Notes under the pieces: generated by a model
The model's database searches: none
What the model was told of the DNA's origin: nothing
The model's input: the letters and a program-made list of their open reading frames with translations, nothing else
Translations under genes and position numbers: made by a program
Assembly: GCF_015207505.1 (NCBI RefSeq)
Contig: NZ_JADEWT010000043.1
Span: 1 to 47,164, forward strand
Source: Tychonema sp. LEGE 06208
Lineage (GTDB): Bacteria; Cyanobacteriota; Cyanobacteriia; Cyanobacteriales; Microcoleaceae
DNA: 47,164 nucleotides
Reading direction: 5' to 3'
Shown: positions 26,376 through 35,203 of the stretch, piece after piece
Numbering within the stretch: position 1 is the first letter of the stretch
Layout: each line of letters starts with the position of its first letter

Positions 26376-27371
26376 ATGGGAAATTTACGTTTTAGATCTT
26401 CAGCAAATCAGTACAGATGGATTGCCCTAGGCAGTTTTGCTGTAATTATGGGTATTTCAGGGGCATTAGCCTACCGCCTAGCTCCGCTGCCGGGATTCCT
26501 GGCTCAAGGCACTCTGGCTTCTAATAATCCGCCAGTCAAATTTTCGAGCACGGGCGCGACAATTCTCAAGCAGGGAGAGCAACTGACTCCCGATGTTCTG
26601 CTGGCAGATAATGTTGTCAAAGCAGTCGCAGATGCAGTTAAGCTGTCGCCTCAGCAAGTTCGACAAAATGCTAGCGTCAAGATTTCTAAGCCGGAAGAAC
26701 CTCTACAGATTGCTGTTGGGTATCGCTCGCTCGATCGGGATCAAGCAGTGCAAACGGCGGATATGTTGATGAAAGGCATGGTTGAAAAAAGCCGCCTGAT
26801 TAACAGATATCGGTGGCAATCAGTCAATCAGTCGCTCAACCAACGCTTGGCAAAAGTCACTCAAGACCTCAAACAAGCTCAACAACAACTCGACCAATAC
26901 GAAAGAGAGCGCGCTCGCCTGTTGCAGCAAATGAAGCTTCAGCAAGACTTTTACAACAAAACTCAGCTCGCGATGGCGGATACGCAAGCGTCGGAAAAAG
27001 AAATGGTGAGCAGTTTGGCTGCCGCGACAGCGCCGCAAATTGTGGCCACACCCACGAGCGATCCGACTGTGCCTCTGATTTTGGGAGTTGGGCTGCTGTT
27101 GGCGATTTTGGTAAGTCGCGGTTTGATTCCTTCGGTGGCAGATTGGCAGCACAAAACAGCTTTTCAGCGAGAAGAGAGCGAAAGGCTCCAAAGTGCTTTG
27201 TACCGACTGATCAAAGAAAACCGCGGCGAAATCACTTTGGTGCGGTTTGCGATGGAGACGCGGCTGTCGCCGGATGTCGCCCAGCGTTTTTTGAACGAAC
27301 AAGCTGAAATCTTTAATGCCAATTGCGAAATTAAAGACGACGGCAGTATCTTGTATCACTTCCACATTTAA
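26376..27371 (+). CDS. Wzz-like membrane protein with coiled coil and cytoplasmic tail
   Basis: 331 residues. TM1 about 16-35 (IALGSFAVIMGISGALAYRL), then a periplasmic part with TPDVLLADNVVKAVADAVKL, a coiled coil about 145-205 (LAKVTQDLKQAQQQLDQYER), TM2 about 228-245 (VPLILGVGLLLAILVS), then a C-terminal cytoplasmic domain (LYRLIKENRGEITLVRFAME...) resembling a winged-helix end. The layout recalls chain-length determinant/Wzz proteins but has no kinase domain. ATG 26376 was chosen over an open TTG at 26364. A terminator follows. Function not known to me. Confidence 0.65.
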   Translation: MGNLRFRSSANQYRWIALGSFAVIMGISGALAYRLAPLPGFLAQGTLASNNPPVKFSSTGATILKQGEQLTPDVLLADNVVKAVADAVKLSPQQVRQNASVKISKPEEPLQIAVGYRSLDRDQAVQTADMLMKGMVEKSRLINRYRWQSVNQSLNQRLAKVTQDLKQAQQQLDQYERERARLLQQMKLQQDFYNKTQLAMADTQASEKEMVSSLAAATAPQIVATPTSDPTVPLILGVGLLLAILVSRGLIPSVADWQHKTAFQREESERLQSALYRLIKENRGEITLVRFAMETRLSPDVAQRFLNEQAEIFNANCEIKDDGSILYHFHI

Positions 27372-27407
27372 AAGGTGGCAGGCGCGCTCGCTCCACAGAA
27401 AACCCAG

Positions 27408-27446
27408 AGCCGATCGGGCATTCACTGCTCGATCGGTTTGCTTTTT
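27408..27446 (+). terminator. Likely terminator
   Basis: CCGATCG (27410-27416) pairs with CGATCGG (27430-27436), followed by TTTGCTTTTT. Confidence 0.65.
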
Positions 27447-27485
27447 GGGTAATTAGTTAAAAAATCTTTAAGATATGTAATTTGG

Positions 27486-27765
27486 TTGTTCCGTTTGCTT
27501 CCCTGTATGTATAATGAAAAAAAATACGTAAATATACGGTTGCTTTTTACTTGAGTTACCTATAAAGGCATAGTTTCTCGTTAAATGTTTCTTAGGGAGT
27601 AACTCAGCTCAGTATAAATGCTGTAGTCTAAAGCTATAAGTTGTTCGGGGTGTTACATAGTTTCACAGAAGAAATTAGCTCTGGCCAGAGCCTGGAATCA
27701 AACTCCCAGCCTGAAAGCGTACTTTTTACATTTAACTTTTGCAATCACCAGTTGAGGCTAAACCT
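27486..27765 (+). promoter_or_regulatory. Promoter-like site and structured leader
   Basis: TTGTTC, 18 bases, TATAAT (27510-27515). The leader then holds TGAGTTAC (27553-27560) and its inverted copy GTAACTCA (27599-27606). It ends at the ribosome site GAGG of the short frame at 27766. No gene in 27372-27765. Confidence 0.4.
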
Positions 27766-27849
27766 ATGATATTTGGAATAATTGGCTCTTCTTTCGTAGC
27801 TTACTTTTTGTTGATGTCGATCGCCAACTACGGCGACACTGGAATGTAG
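27766..27849 (+). CDS. Possible 27-residue single-helix membrane peptide
   Basis: The ATG is preceded by GAGG 8 bases upstream. The product is MIFGIIGSSFVAYFLLMSIA then NYGDTGM: a 20-residue hydrophobic helix with a short polar end. Size and shape resemble the small subunits of photosynthetic or respiratory complexes, but I do not recognise it as PetL, PetM, PetN, PsaM or Psb30. Its own promoter-like site and leader support expression. It could also be chance. Confidence 0.4.
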   Translation: MIFGIIGSSFVAYFLLMSIANYGDTGM

Positions 27850-27942
27850 ACTAGACCCAGCCGGCAAAAAAGCAGTTTGACAAATTCGGTAAAGTATTTG
27901 AGCCAGCCGTGTCTGTCGTGTCCGCAATTTGCAGGAAAATCA

Positions 27943-28557
27943 ATGGATGAAGGAGTCGTTAAGTACCGCTGTGACTGGAAAGAGGCAGACCCTGTAGCTG
28001 CCGGGGACATAGCAGATTTGATGGACTGGCGCGATCGACTCCACTCTTGGGGACTAATTGCCGTCTACGAAAATGGCATCGGGTTTGGGAACGTCAGCGT
28101 CAGGATTGGCAATTCTTGCCAGTTCGTGATTTCCGGCACCCAGACAGCACACTTGCCGCAGCTAGGGCCAGAATCCTACTGTACTGTTTCCGAATTTAAC
28201 TTAGAACAAAATTTCCTCTGCTGCCGGGGCCCAGTACCAGCTTCGTCGGAGTCCCTGACTCACGCAGCACTTTACCTTCACGCTAGCGATGTGGGGGCGA
28301 TTATTCACATCCACAATCCTCAACTCTGGCAACAACTGCTGTTTAAAATTCCTACTACTAGAAAAGAAATACCTTACGGCACTCCTCAAATGGCCTTAGA
28401 AATGTTTAGACTTTTTGAGGAGGAGAATCTCGCCGATCGCAAAATTCTGGCGATGGCCGGTCACGAGGACGGAATTATCTGTTTTGGCAGCACTTTGGAC
28501 GAAGCTGGGAAAGTGCTCTCGACTGCGATCGGTGAGACCAGATCTGCGTTAAACTGA
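27943..28557 (+). CDS. Class II aldolase/adducin family protein
   Basis: 204 residues from ATG 27943 (AGGAAAATCA upstream; a TTG at 27877 is also open). LMDWRDRLHSWGLIAVYENG, GFGNVSVRI, FVISGTQTAHLPQL, SSESLTHAALYLH and the zinc motif AIIHIHNPQLWQ fit fuculose-1-phosphate-aldolase-like proteins; a C-terminal AMAGHEDGIICFG supplies another metal-site His. The usual second His pair is partly changed, so activity is uncertain. Substrate unknown. It stands between the possible membrane peptide and the coiled-coil gene. Confidence 0.85.
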   Translation: MDEGVVKYRCDWKEADPVAAGDIADLMDWRDRLHSWGLIAVYENGIGFGNVSVRIGNSCQFVISGTQTAHLPQLGPESYCTVSEFNLEQNFLCCRGPVPASSESLTHAALYLHASDVGAIIHIHNPQLWQQLLFKIPTTRKEIPYGTPQMALEMFRLFEEENLADRKILAMAGHEDGIICFGSTLDEAGKVLSTAIGETRSALN

Positions 28558-28692
28558 GCTTGATCCTTGGCTGATGCTCGATCGCTCCAACGCGCCGACA
28601 CAGCTTAAAAACTTTGACCGTGCGTCTTGCCTGTTCGGTAAGGGAAAGATATTTTAAAGAAACACATTTTATAGCAAAAGCTGAGAGTCATC

Positions 28693-29247
28693 GTGAATCT
28701 AACTAAACTTGTAAGCTCAAAAGAACTGCAATCCGAGGTATCTCGTCTCACCGAAGAGCTGCAAATGCGCGACCAATTGGTGCAGCAGTTGTCTCAAGAA
28801 CTTTTCAGACTGGTGAAGGGAAATACGAGTTTTGTTCCTGCGCCGTCGGTTTCCGATCGCCACCAAGCTCAAATGCAGGCGATGCGCGAACAACTACAAG
28901 CTGTTGAAGAACAGGTGGGTTTTTATCAAGAACAAATCGCCGATCGGGATGCTGAGGTTTACCAACTGCGGCAGTCAGTGCAAGAATTGACCGATCGCTC
29001 TCGAATGCTCGAACAAGTTGTTCAGGAATTGCCAGGGGTTTACCGCCAGAAGTTTGCCGAACGGATCGAGCCGATTAAGGAAAAGCTGGATCAACTGCAA
29101 AAGGAAAACCGCCAATTGCATACAGAGTTGCAAAGCGTGACTTACCGTCTGGCGGTTCGCAATCGCAAGGCTAAGGGCTTGGATCTGCCTAGTGTCGATC
29201 CTGATGACGATCGCGGGATTCAAATGCCGAGCTTTGGCAATGTCTGA
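28693..29247 (+). CDS. Coiled-coil protein of unknown function
   Basis: 184 residues, GTG start. Almost entirely alpha-helical with heptads (LQSEVSRLTEELQMRDQLVQ, VGFYQEQIADRDAEVYQLRQ, KEKLDQLQKENRQLHTELQS), and an acidic tail, SVDPDDDRGIQMPS. No membrane segment or signal. It may be a scaffold; I do not recognise the family. The next gene starts inside its last codons, so the two are translationally coupled. Confidence 0.72.
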   Translation: MNLTKLVSSKELQSEVSRLTEELQMRDQLVQQLSQELFRLVKGNTSFVPAPSVSDRHQAQMQAMREQLQAVEEQVGFYQEQIADRDAEVYQLRQSVQELTDRSRMLEQVVQELPGVYRQKFAERIEPIKEKLDQLQKENRQLHTELQSVTYRLAVRNRKAKGLDLPSVDPDDDRGIQMPSFGNV

Positions 29248-29884
29248 GGTTTTGATTGTGACGGGTGACGGGCAAAAAGTAGCAGCAAGTCTCCTTGAGG
29301 CGATCGCTCGATCTCATCCTTTAACCGAAGTCAATATCTGTGGAATTTCTGCACTCAATTCTGGAGCGATCGCCTCCGCTGGGGCGATCGTTTGTCCTAT
29401 GACGCTGGATGTGCCGTCCGATCTGGTTTTTCCGGGTCAAGATGTGTTTAAATTTTGCCGCAATGTTGCGGTGGCGCGCGATCGAGTGGCTGAGGAACTG
29501 CTTTTTCCCGTCGGCGAGGGCAGTTTTTGGCTCCCTGTGGTGCACACAGCAAAGGGGCCGCTTTATGCTGAGGCGATCGCAGCAGAATCCGATAAATTGT
29601 CGGGCGAGTTGAGTTACCGTCAACCGCTGCATTTGTCGGATGTTTGGCGGCAGCAGTTGTACCAGTTGGCTTACCGCTTGTTGGTGGATATTTTAAATGC
29701 GCCTCCGGCGACTTATTTGATGCAGTTTGGGTTTGTAGGGGAGAGAATTTTGTTCGATCGACTTTGGCCTTTTCCGGCTGCACCTGCGATCGCCTCTGTG
29801 GGCCTTCAAGTGCCAGATTTATTTATCTGCCACTGGAATTGCTTGACAAATCAACCGATTTATGATATACAAATTACTTCTTGA
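29240..29884 (+). CDS. Protein of unknown function coupled to the coiled-coil gene
   Basis: 214 residues. ATG 29240 overlaps the preceding gene by 8 bases. It begins MSEVLIVTGDGQKVAASLLE and has VCPMTLDVPSDLVFPGQDVF, NVAVARDRVAEELLFPVGEG and WRQQLYQLAYRLLVDILNAP. No signal peptide, P-loop or recognised catalytic motif. The overlap and shared direction suggest that it works with its neighbour. Real by length and codon pattern; function unknown. Confidence 0.72.
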   Translation: MSEVLIVTGDGQKVAASLLEAIARSHPLTEVNICGISALNSGAIASAGAIVCPMTLDVPSDLVFPGQDVFKFCRNVAVARDRVAEELLFPVGEGSFWLPVVHTAKGPLYAEAIAAESDKLSGELSYRQPLHLSDVWRQQLYQLAYRLLVDILNAPPATYLMQFGFVGERILFDRLWPFPAAPAIASVGLQVPDLFICHWNCLTNQPIYDIQITS

Positions 29885-29926
29885 TGTTCCTAATGAGGAC
29901 TTTAGTCCAATTGCACTGCTCAAGTC

Positions 29927-30280
29927 TTAATTAGGGATTGCTGAAAAAGTCAGAAAACAGCATATACTAAAATATAGTTTTTTCCTAATTATCCGAGACC
30001 GAAAACCGGAAAAAAGGTTTGTGTTGTGAAATAGACATAAACAAAGCCAAAAAGCCGGCCGTACCCAGGCGGAAATATTCATCACCAGAAAAATTATGGC
30101 GATGGTTGTTTCAGAAGTATTAGAAAATTTAGCCATGACTCTACCAAGGCTAAATCTTCTTTTACCTGCTCCAAATTTTTCCTCAATCAAATTACGAATT
30201 ATTTCGTCAGACTTAGCTTGCTTCTTCTTTGACTTGCTGATATTTTTAGGTAGTCTTCTAGAGGAACGCCACTCATCCTA
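29927..30280 (-). pseudogene. IS5-type transposase C-terminal remnant
   Basis: The minus strand reads IIRNLIEEKFGAGKRRFSLG, then RVMAKFSNTSETTIAIIFLV and MNISAWV. This is the C-terminal end of DDE transposases of the IS5/IS1182 type, with a characteristic EGKFGQGKRR-like motif. The N-terminal two thirds, including most catalytic residues, are missing. The left edge, TAGGGATTGCTGAAAAAG (about 29932), looks like the element's terminal repeat. Truncated and dead. Confidence 0.7.
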
Positions 30281-30445
30281 ATCCCGATTTCTTTGCACCA
30301 AGCTCGATTTGACTGCGTTCGATATATGCAATATACATGAATTGATTCGGGATAGTAAGCTGTTGCTCATATAGATTGTCTATAGCGATTGAGGGGGGAG
30401 AGAGGGAGAGGATTTGACTATTTTTAATAGTCATCAAAATATACA

Positions 30446-30613
30446 ATGCTTCGCAATCATATCGATGAAATTTGTAACTATTTCTTGAACCGAACAACGA
30501 GTGGTTGTAGGTCAGAAATCAACAATCGTCTCAAAGTGATTAAGCGTCAAGCCTATGGATTTGTTAATTTTGACAATTTTCGAGTTCGACTATTAGCTGG
30601 CTTTTCTAATTAG
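30446..30613 (+). pseudogene. ISL3-type transposase C-terminal remnant
   Basis: The plus strand gives a YFLNRTTSG segment, then EINNRLKVIKRQAYGFVNFD and NFRVRLL, ending at TAG 30611-30613. This is the conserved C-terminus of ISL3 transposases (family form: RTTNGxVEGxNNRLKxIKRQAYGxxNFxNFRxR). Only about 55 residues remain and the upstream frame is closed. It lies close to the IS5-type remnant in the opposite orientation. The rest of 30281-30888 shows no gene. Confidence 0.7.
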
Positions 30614-30888
30614 TTTTTATGAGCACCGCAAACCCCGAAGACCCCAAAAATTAATTTTTATTCACAATAATCAGGGATTTAAAAGCGATTTTTGCTGAAT
30701 ATAATGATTTAATTGTACGGTCGATCGCACTTTTAGACACTCCAAGTCGATCGCGCGATCGCCCTCCACAACCAGCAAGTGCCTCAGATCTCAAAGCCCG
30801 CAGATCGCCCTCACCCCCAACAAACGTAAAATTATGTCAAATTAAGTAAAGAGTTATAAAATAACTATTGGCAGACCAGCAGACAGTT

Positions 30889-33102
30889 ATGACCGCAAAA
30901 CTAAGAGCTACAGACACAAAAAAAATGGACACAGACTTGCAGCAGTTGAGCGCAGACCAAGAACTGATTCTCAACCAAGTAGACAATGCCATCGCTCTGT
31001 TCGACTCGTCTGAGTGCTTAGTTTTGTTTAACAAAAAATTGGCAGACACTTGGGAACTGTCCCCAGAATGGCTGGCCACAAAGCCCAAGTGCGAGTTGCT
31101 ATTTGCCGAAATTGTCGATCGCGGTTACTTGTCGCTTCAGCAGTGGGAACAGTTTCAGGAAGCACTGAAAACATCTCAGGAACAAAATTTATCATTTTAT
31201 TTCGAGCAATCCAACGGCATTTGTTTGGAAGTCTTCGCCACAATTACCAACAGCGGCGGGAGACTGTTTACCTTTCGAGACGTTACGGTATACCGAACAT
31301 CCCAAGCTAGCTTGAACGCAGAAGTCAGAAGGCTGAGCTTTCTTTTAGGTTTAACAGAACGCCTGCAAAACTCTCACAGTTTGCAAGAAATAGGTAGGTT
31401 TGCCCTTAGCTATTTGGTAGAGGCGACGAATGCTGCTTTCGGAGACGTGAAAGTAATTAGCGGTTCGGGAAAAGACAGACAAGCGGCGGCAATTTCCAAC
31501 CAAGTTTCTGGTCAATTTTTGGCTAGTTACGGGGAACCAGTCGCCGCCGGAATGCAAGAATTGCTCGACAAAGGTATTCCCTACGGCATCGGTTTGCTGT
31601 GGAAAGTGGTGGAAACCGGTCAACCTTTGTTTGTCGATGACTATGCCCAACATCCCAATGCTGTGCCACAATTTCGACATCCGGGAATCGGACAATTGGG
31701 CATTTTTCCGATCGCCTCTACCGACGGCACCATCATCGGAGTGTTGACGCTGGAGTCCCGCAACGTCAAAAAATTGCAAGCCTCCCTCCACCAAGAAGTG
31801 CTCACAGCGGCTTGTCGGACGCTGGGTACGGCGATCGAGCGGGCTCAGACACAAGAAAACCTCCGCCAAGTTAACGAACAATTAGAGTATTCTTCTCAAT
31901 TGAAATCTGAGTTTTTAGCTTCGATGTCCCACGAATTGCGGACGCCTCTCAACAGCATTCTCGGATTTTCTGACTTGCTGCTGCGCCAAACAGCCGGACA
32001 GTTGAGCACTCGACAAATCAACTATGTAGAACTGATCGAAAAAAGCGGCCAGCACTTGTTGCAACTAATTAACGATATTCTCGATCTTTCTAAAATTGAA
32101 GCGGGGAAAGTAGAACTAAATTTGCTGCCAGTGCGCGTTCACGAACTCGCTACAGATTGTCTTAAAATGATTCAGCCGAGGGCAGAAAAAAAGCGGATTG
32201 CTTTGTCTTCAGAACTAGATTACCGCATTAATAAAGTTTTGATAGACGAACGGCGAGTGCGACAAATTGTGATTAATTTACTTTCCAATGCCATCAAATT
32301 TACACCGGAACAAGGACAAGTTAAACTCAGCGGGCGTTTGGCCTACGGCAGCGAAATCCAAGGCGATTATCGACCGGATTGTTCTCCTGTAAATGACAGC
32401 ACTCCTTATTTTTGTTTGGAAGTGAAAGACTCCGGCATCGGCATTCCTCAAGACCGTTGGAACTTGCTATTTCGACCTTTTCAACAGGTAGATTCTTCCC
32501 TGACTAGGCGGCACGAAGGCACCGGTTTGGGTTTGGCCTTGACTAAGCGTTTGGCCGAACTGCACGGGGGGACTGTTTCTTTTCAATCTGTTTGCGATGT
32601 CGGCAGTGTGTTCCGCGTTTGGCTGCCTTTGACGGAGATGCGTCAAGAGTCGGGAAGCTTTGCTGCTTGTGCTTTGGATTCTAAGTTAATCCCTGCTTCT
32701 ACGATCGCTTTGCCAATGGGTAGCAAGCGGATTTTGGTGGTGGAAGACCAGCCTTTTAACCAAATGTTAATTTCGGAGGTGATGGAATTGGAGGGCTACG
32801 GGGTAGAGATTATCGCGGATGGGAAGGCGATGGTCGATCGAATTTTGGCCGCTTCTACTGCGCCGGAGTTGCTGCCGGATTTGATTTTGATGGACATTCA
32901 ATTGCCGGATGTTGACGGCTTTGAGTTGATGCGGCGAGTTAAGGCAGATCCTGTATGGGAGTCGGTACCGATGATTGCGGTGACGGCGATGGCGATGGCT
33001 GGCGATCGCGATCGATGTTTGGAAGCTGGCGCTTCTGGTTATTTGAGCAAGCCGCTGGATCTGAATTTGGCGATGGCTACTATCCGTTCTTTTCTCTCTT
33101 AA
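30889..33102 (+). CDS. Hybrid sensor histidine kinase (PAS-like, GAF, HisKA, HATPase, REC)
   Basis: 737 residues from ATG 30889 (TTG 30868 is also open). PAS-like segment about 25-130; GAF about 160-320 (TERLQNSHSLQEIGRFALSY, then PIASTDGTIIGVLTLESRNV). HisKA with phospho-His about 348 in SMSHELRTPLNS; HATPase with LLSNAIKF, VKDSGIGIP and GTGLGLALTKR. C-terminal receiver domain with ILVVEDQPFNQML, phospho-Asp in LILMDIQLP and a Lys in YLSKPLD. No membrane segment, so cytoplasmic. The GAF lacks the Cys-His pair of a bilin-binding pocket as far as seen. The cyclase response regulator 0.5 kb downstream is a candidate partner. Confidence 0.93.
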   Translation: MTAKLRATDTKKMDTDLQQLSADQELILNQVDNAIALFDSSECLVLFNKKLADTWELSPEWLATKPKCELLFAEIVDRGYLSLQQWEQFQEALKTSQEQNLSFYFEQSNGICLEVFATITNSGGRLFTFRDVTVYRTSQASLNAEVRRLSFLLGLTERLQNSHSLQEIGRFALSYLVEATNAAFGDVKVISGSGKDRQAAAISNQVSGQFLASYGEPVAAGMQELLDKGIPYGIGLLWKVVETGQPLFVDDYAQHPNAVPQFRHPGIGQLGIFPIASTDGTIIGVLTLESRNVKKLQASLHQEVLTAACRTLGTAIERAQTQENLRQVNEQLEYSSQLKSEFLASMSHELRTPLNSILGFSDLLLRQTAGQLSTRQINYVELIEKSGQHLLQLINDILDLSKIEAGKVELNLLPVRVHELATDCLKMIQPRAEKKRIALSSELDYRINKVLIDERRVRQIVINLLSNAIKFTPEQGQVKLSGRLAYGSEIQGDYRPDCSPVNDSTPYFCLEVKDSGIGIPQDRWNLLFRPFQQVDSSLTRRHEGTGLGLALTKRLAELHGGTVSFQSVCDVGSVFRVWLPLTEMRQESGSFAACALDSKLIPASTIALPMGSKRILVVEDQPFNQMLISEVMELEGYGVEIIADGKAMVDRILAASTAPELLPDLILMDIQLPDVDGFELMRRVKADPVWESVPMIAVTAMAMAGDRDRCLEAGASGYLSKPLDLNLAMATIRSFLS

Positions 33103-33125
33103 ACAGTATTGACGCACCGGTGGTC

Positions 33126-33192
33126 AGAAACCGGTTTTTTTGCGAAAATACGCGCGTTGTAGCGCACAAATCGGGTAAAAAACCCGGTTTCT
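33126..33192. repeat. AGAAACCGG...CCGGTTTCT inverted-repeat element
   Basis: Inverted ends AGAAACCGG-TTTTTT and AAAAAACCCGGTTTCT, the same family as 21023-21086. The rest of 33103-33637 holds a smaller hairpin (AATCGGG...CCCGATT near 33494-33514) and no gene. Confidence 0.75.
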
Positions 33193-33637
33193 TTGGCAGA
33201 GTGCATAATACCAAGTTCGGCGTTTTTTTGTCATTTCGAGCGCAGCAAGGCAATCGAAGTATCTGTTTTTCACAGTGTTTTGCCTTGGATTCACTGCCAC
33301 CAAGGTGTAATTTATTACATTTCATCATGGGAAAGGCTAAACTCAATAGTAGAGAAATTTTAAATTGAATGTAAAATCAATTTATCTTAACCGAACTCAA
33401 ATATTTCGGCGATCGAGCGGGGGCATCTCTTTTCAGGAGAGGAAAAGGTCAAGAATACAACACAATCTGTTCTGGACGCTATTAAACTAAAAAAATCGGG
33501 TTTTTGACCCGATTAAAAATCTGGACGCAGTATTATCGGAAAAAATCCGATTTCTAGGCGATCGTCCGTCAATCCTTGCTAAATACCTCAATTTTTCGTC
33601 CTTGCCGGTCGGTGACAAACTTTACCTATCAGATTCC

Positions 33638-35104
33638 ATGTCAAACAAGTCGCCCTGCATCATGTTGGTTGATGACGAGCCAGATAATCTGACTTTACTC
33701 CAAGAGTTATTGCAAGTCGAAGGATACACCACAGTATCAGCGCTATCTGGCGATGAAGCGCTCTCCCTCGCGCGCACATTTCGACCAGATTTAATTTTAC
33801 TTGATATTATGATGCCGGATATGGACGGTTTTGATGTCTGCGAGATCCTGCGTAAGGATACGGCTTTACAAACTGTACCGGTGATTTTTTTGACTGCCCT
33901 CAGTGACGACACCTCTCGCCTCAAAGGGTTAGAAAGGATGGCAGATGATTATTTAACAAAGCCTTTTAACAGTTGCTTGCTGCTGGCAAAAATTAAAAAT
34001 ATTTTGCAGTTGAGCCAAATGCGATCGCAAGTTGTAACTTCCCAATTCAACCAGCAAGTCACAGAAAAAAGCCAGCGCCAAATCGCTGCAGCTTGGGAGG
34101 CCAGCGAATATATTGCTGAAAAATTTCAGCTATTTGTACCGGAGCAGATTCTCACACGAATTGCCCCAAAAGGCATAGAATCGATTCAATTGGGAAATGT
34201 CACAGAAGAAGAACTGACTATTCTATTTTGCGACATTCGCGGGTTTACGACGATCGCAGAATCTCAACCAGCACACGAAACCTTTGAATGGTTGAACGCT
34301 TTTTTTACTAAAATGAACGATTGCATCACGTCCCACGGCGGGTTTATTGACAAATACCTAGGCGATGCCATCATGGCAGTATTCGATCTGCCGACTTCTC
34401 ACGCGATAAATGCGATCGAAGCCGCAGTAGCCATGCAAGAAAGTTTGCAGGAATTTAATGCCGATCGCCATAAATACAATTTAGAATATCCCGTCAACAT
34501 CGGTACAGGAATTAACACCGGGATCGGCATGATCGGCACCTTGGGTTCCGATCGCCGGATGGACTCTACAGTCATCGGCGATGTAGTAAATACAGCTTCT
34601 CGCTTAGAAAATTTAACTAAAATATATGGCTGCCAAATTATTGTTAGCGAAAATGCGATCGTTCACGCCAGAGAATTTCTAAATAACATAAGTCCGAATT
34701 CAAACTCAAAAGAAAGTCTATTATTAAAGTGCGACTTGGAAGCAAAAACAGCAGAAAGCATGATTGCAAATTCTCACGCGAAAGCAGCCTGCAGCCATTC
34801 AGCCAGCAATAATTATTACTATCGCTGGATCGATAGAGTAACCCCGCGCGGCAAGCAGCAAGCTATTGAAATCTACGAAATCTGGCCCGCATCCAGTCCA
34901 GACTCCCAGGCTAAGCAGCTTACCCAGGCTTTATTTGACAAAGGAATTCAAGGATGGCAAGCCCAAAAATTTGTCGCCGCCCTAGGATACTTTCAGCAAC
35001 TAATCGAACAAAACCCTGCAGATACAGTCGTCAGTTTTTATATAGATAAATGCCGGGAAAAACTAGGTCTTATACCTGCCAATAGCAGCTCGGAAATAAG
35101 CTAA
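33638..35104 (+). CDS. Response regulator with class III adenylate cyclase domain
   Basis: 488 residues from ATG 33638 (a TTG at 33602 is open). Receiver domain 1-120 with phospho-Asp56 (LILLDIMMP) and KPF. Class III cyclase domain about 190-340: metal Asp199 (FCDIRGF) and Asp243 (KYLGDAIMAVF), purine-selecting Lys239 and Thr311, and transition-state Asn318/Arg322 in VVNTASRLE. Lys/Thr points to ATP, giving cAMP. A C-terminal TPR-like tail (FVAALGYFQQLIEQNPAD) may bind partners. It probably turns a phosphorelay signal, perhaps from the hybrid kinase upstream, into cAMP, which the cNMP-binding kinase at 4046 could sense. Confidence 0.94.
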   Translation: MSNKSPCIMLVDDEPDNLTLLQELLQVEGYTTVSALSGDEALSLARTFRPDLILLDIMMPDMDGFDVCEILRKDTALQTVPVIFLTALSDDTSRLKGLERMADDYLTKPFNSCLLLAKIKNILQLSQMRSQVVTSQFNQQVTEKSQRQIAAAWEASEYIAEKFQLFVPEQILTRIAPKGIESIQLGNVTEEELTILFCDIRGFTTIAESQPAHETFEWLNAFFTKMNDCITSHGGFIDKYLGDAIMAVFDLPTSHAINAIEAAVAMQESLQEFNADRHKYNLEYPVNIGTGINTGIGMIGTLGSDRRMDSTVIGDVVNTASRLENLTKIYGCQIIVSENAIVHAREFLNNISPNSNSKESLLLKCDLEAKTAESMIANSHAKAACSHSASNNYYYRWIDRVTPRGKQQAIEIYEIWPASSPDSQAKQLTQALFDKGIQGWQAQKFVAALGYFQQLIEQNPADTVVSFYIDKCREKLGLIPANSSSEIS

Positions 35105-35122
35105 ATAAAACCGTTGCTAGTA

Positions 35123-35176
35123 AGGACTTCAGTCATCATATTTAACAATAATGACTAAGTTCCTTACTCCGAACCG
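35123..35176. repeat. Diverged GTAAGGACTTCAGTC palindromic repeat
   Basis: AGTAAGGACTTCAGTCAT pairs with ATGACTAAGTTCCTTACT. It is a relative of the perfect palindrome at 45376-45430 and lies between convergent genes. Confidence 0.6.
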
Positions 35177-35203
35177 ATAAAAATATTCTAACTTAAACCC
35201 ACA

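Noticed and set aside
26813-27425. Large open frames on both strands within the Wzz-like gene
   Set aside because: Shadows of the real frame; Arg/Ser/His-rich with no recognisable pattern.
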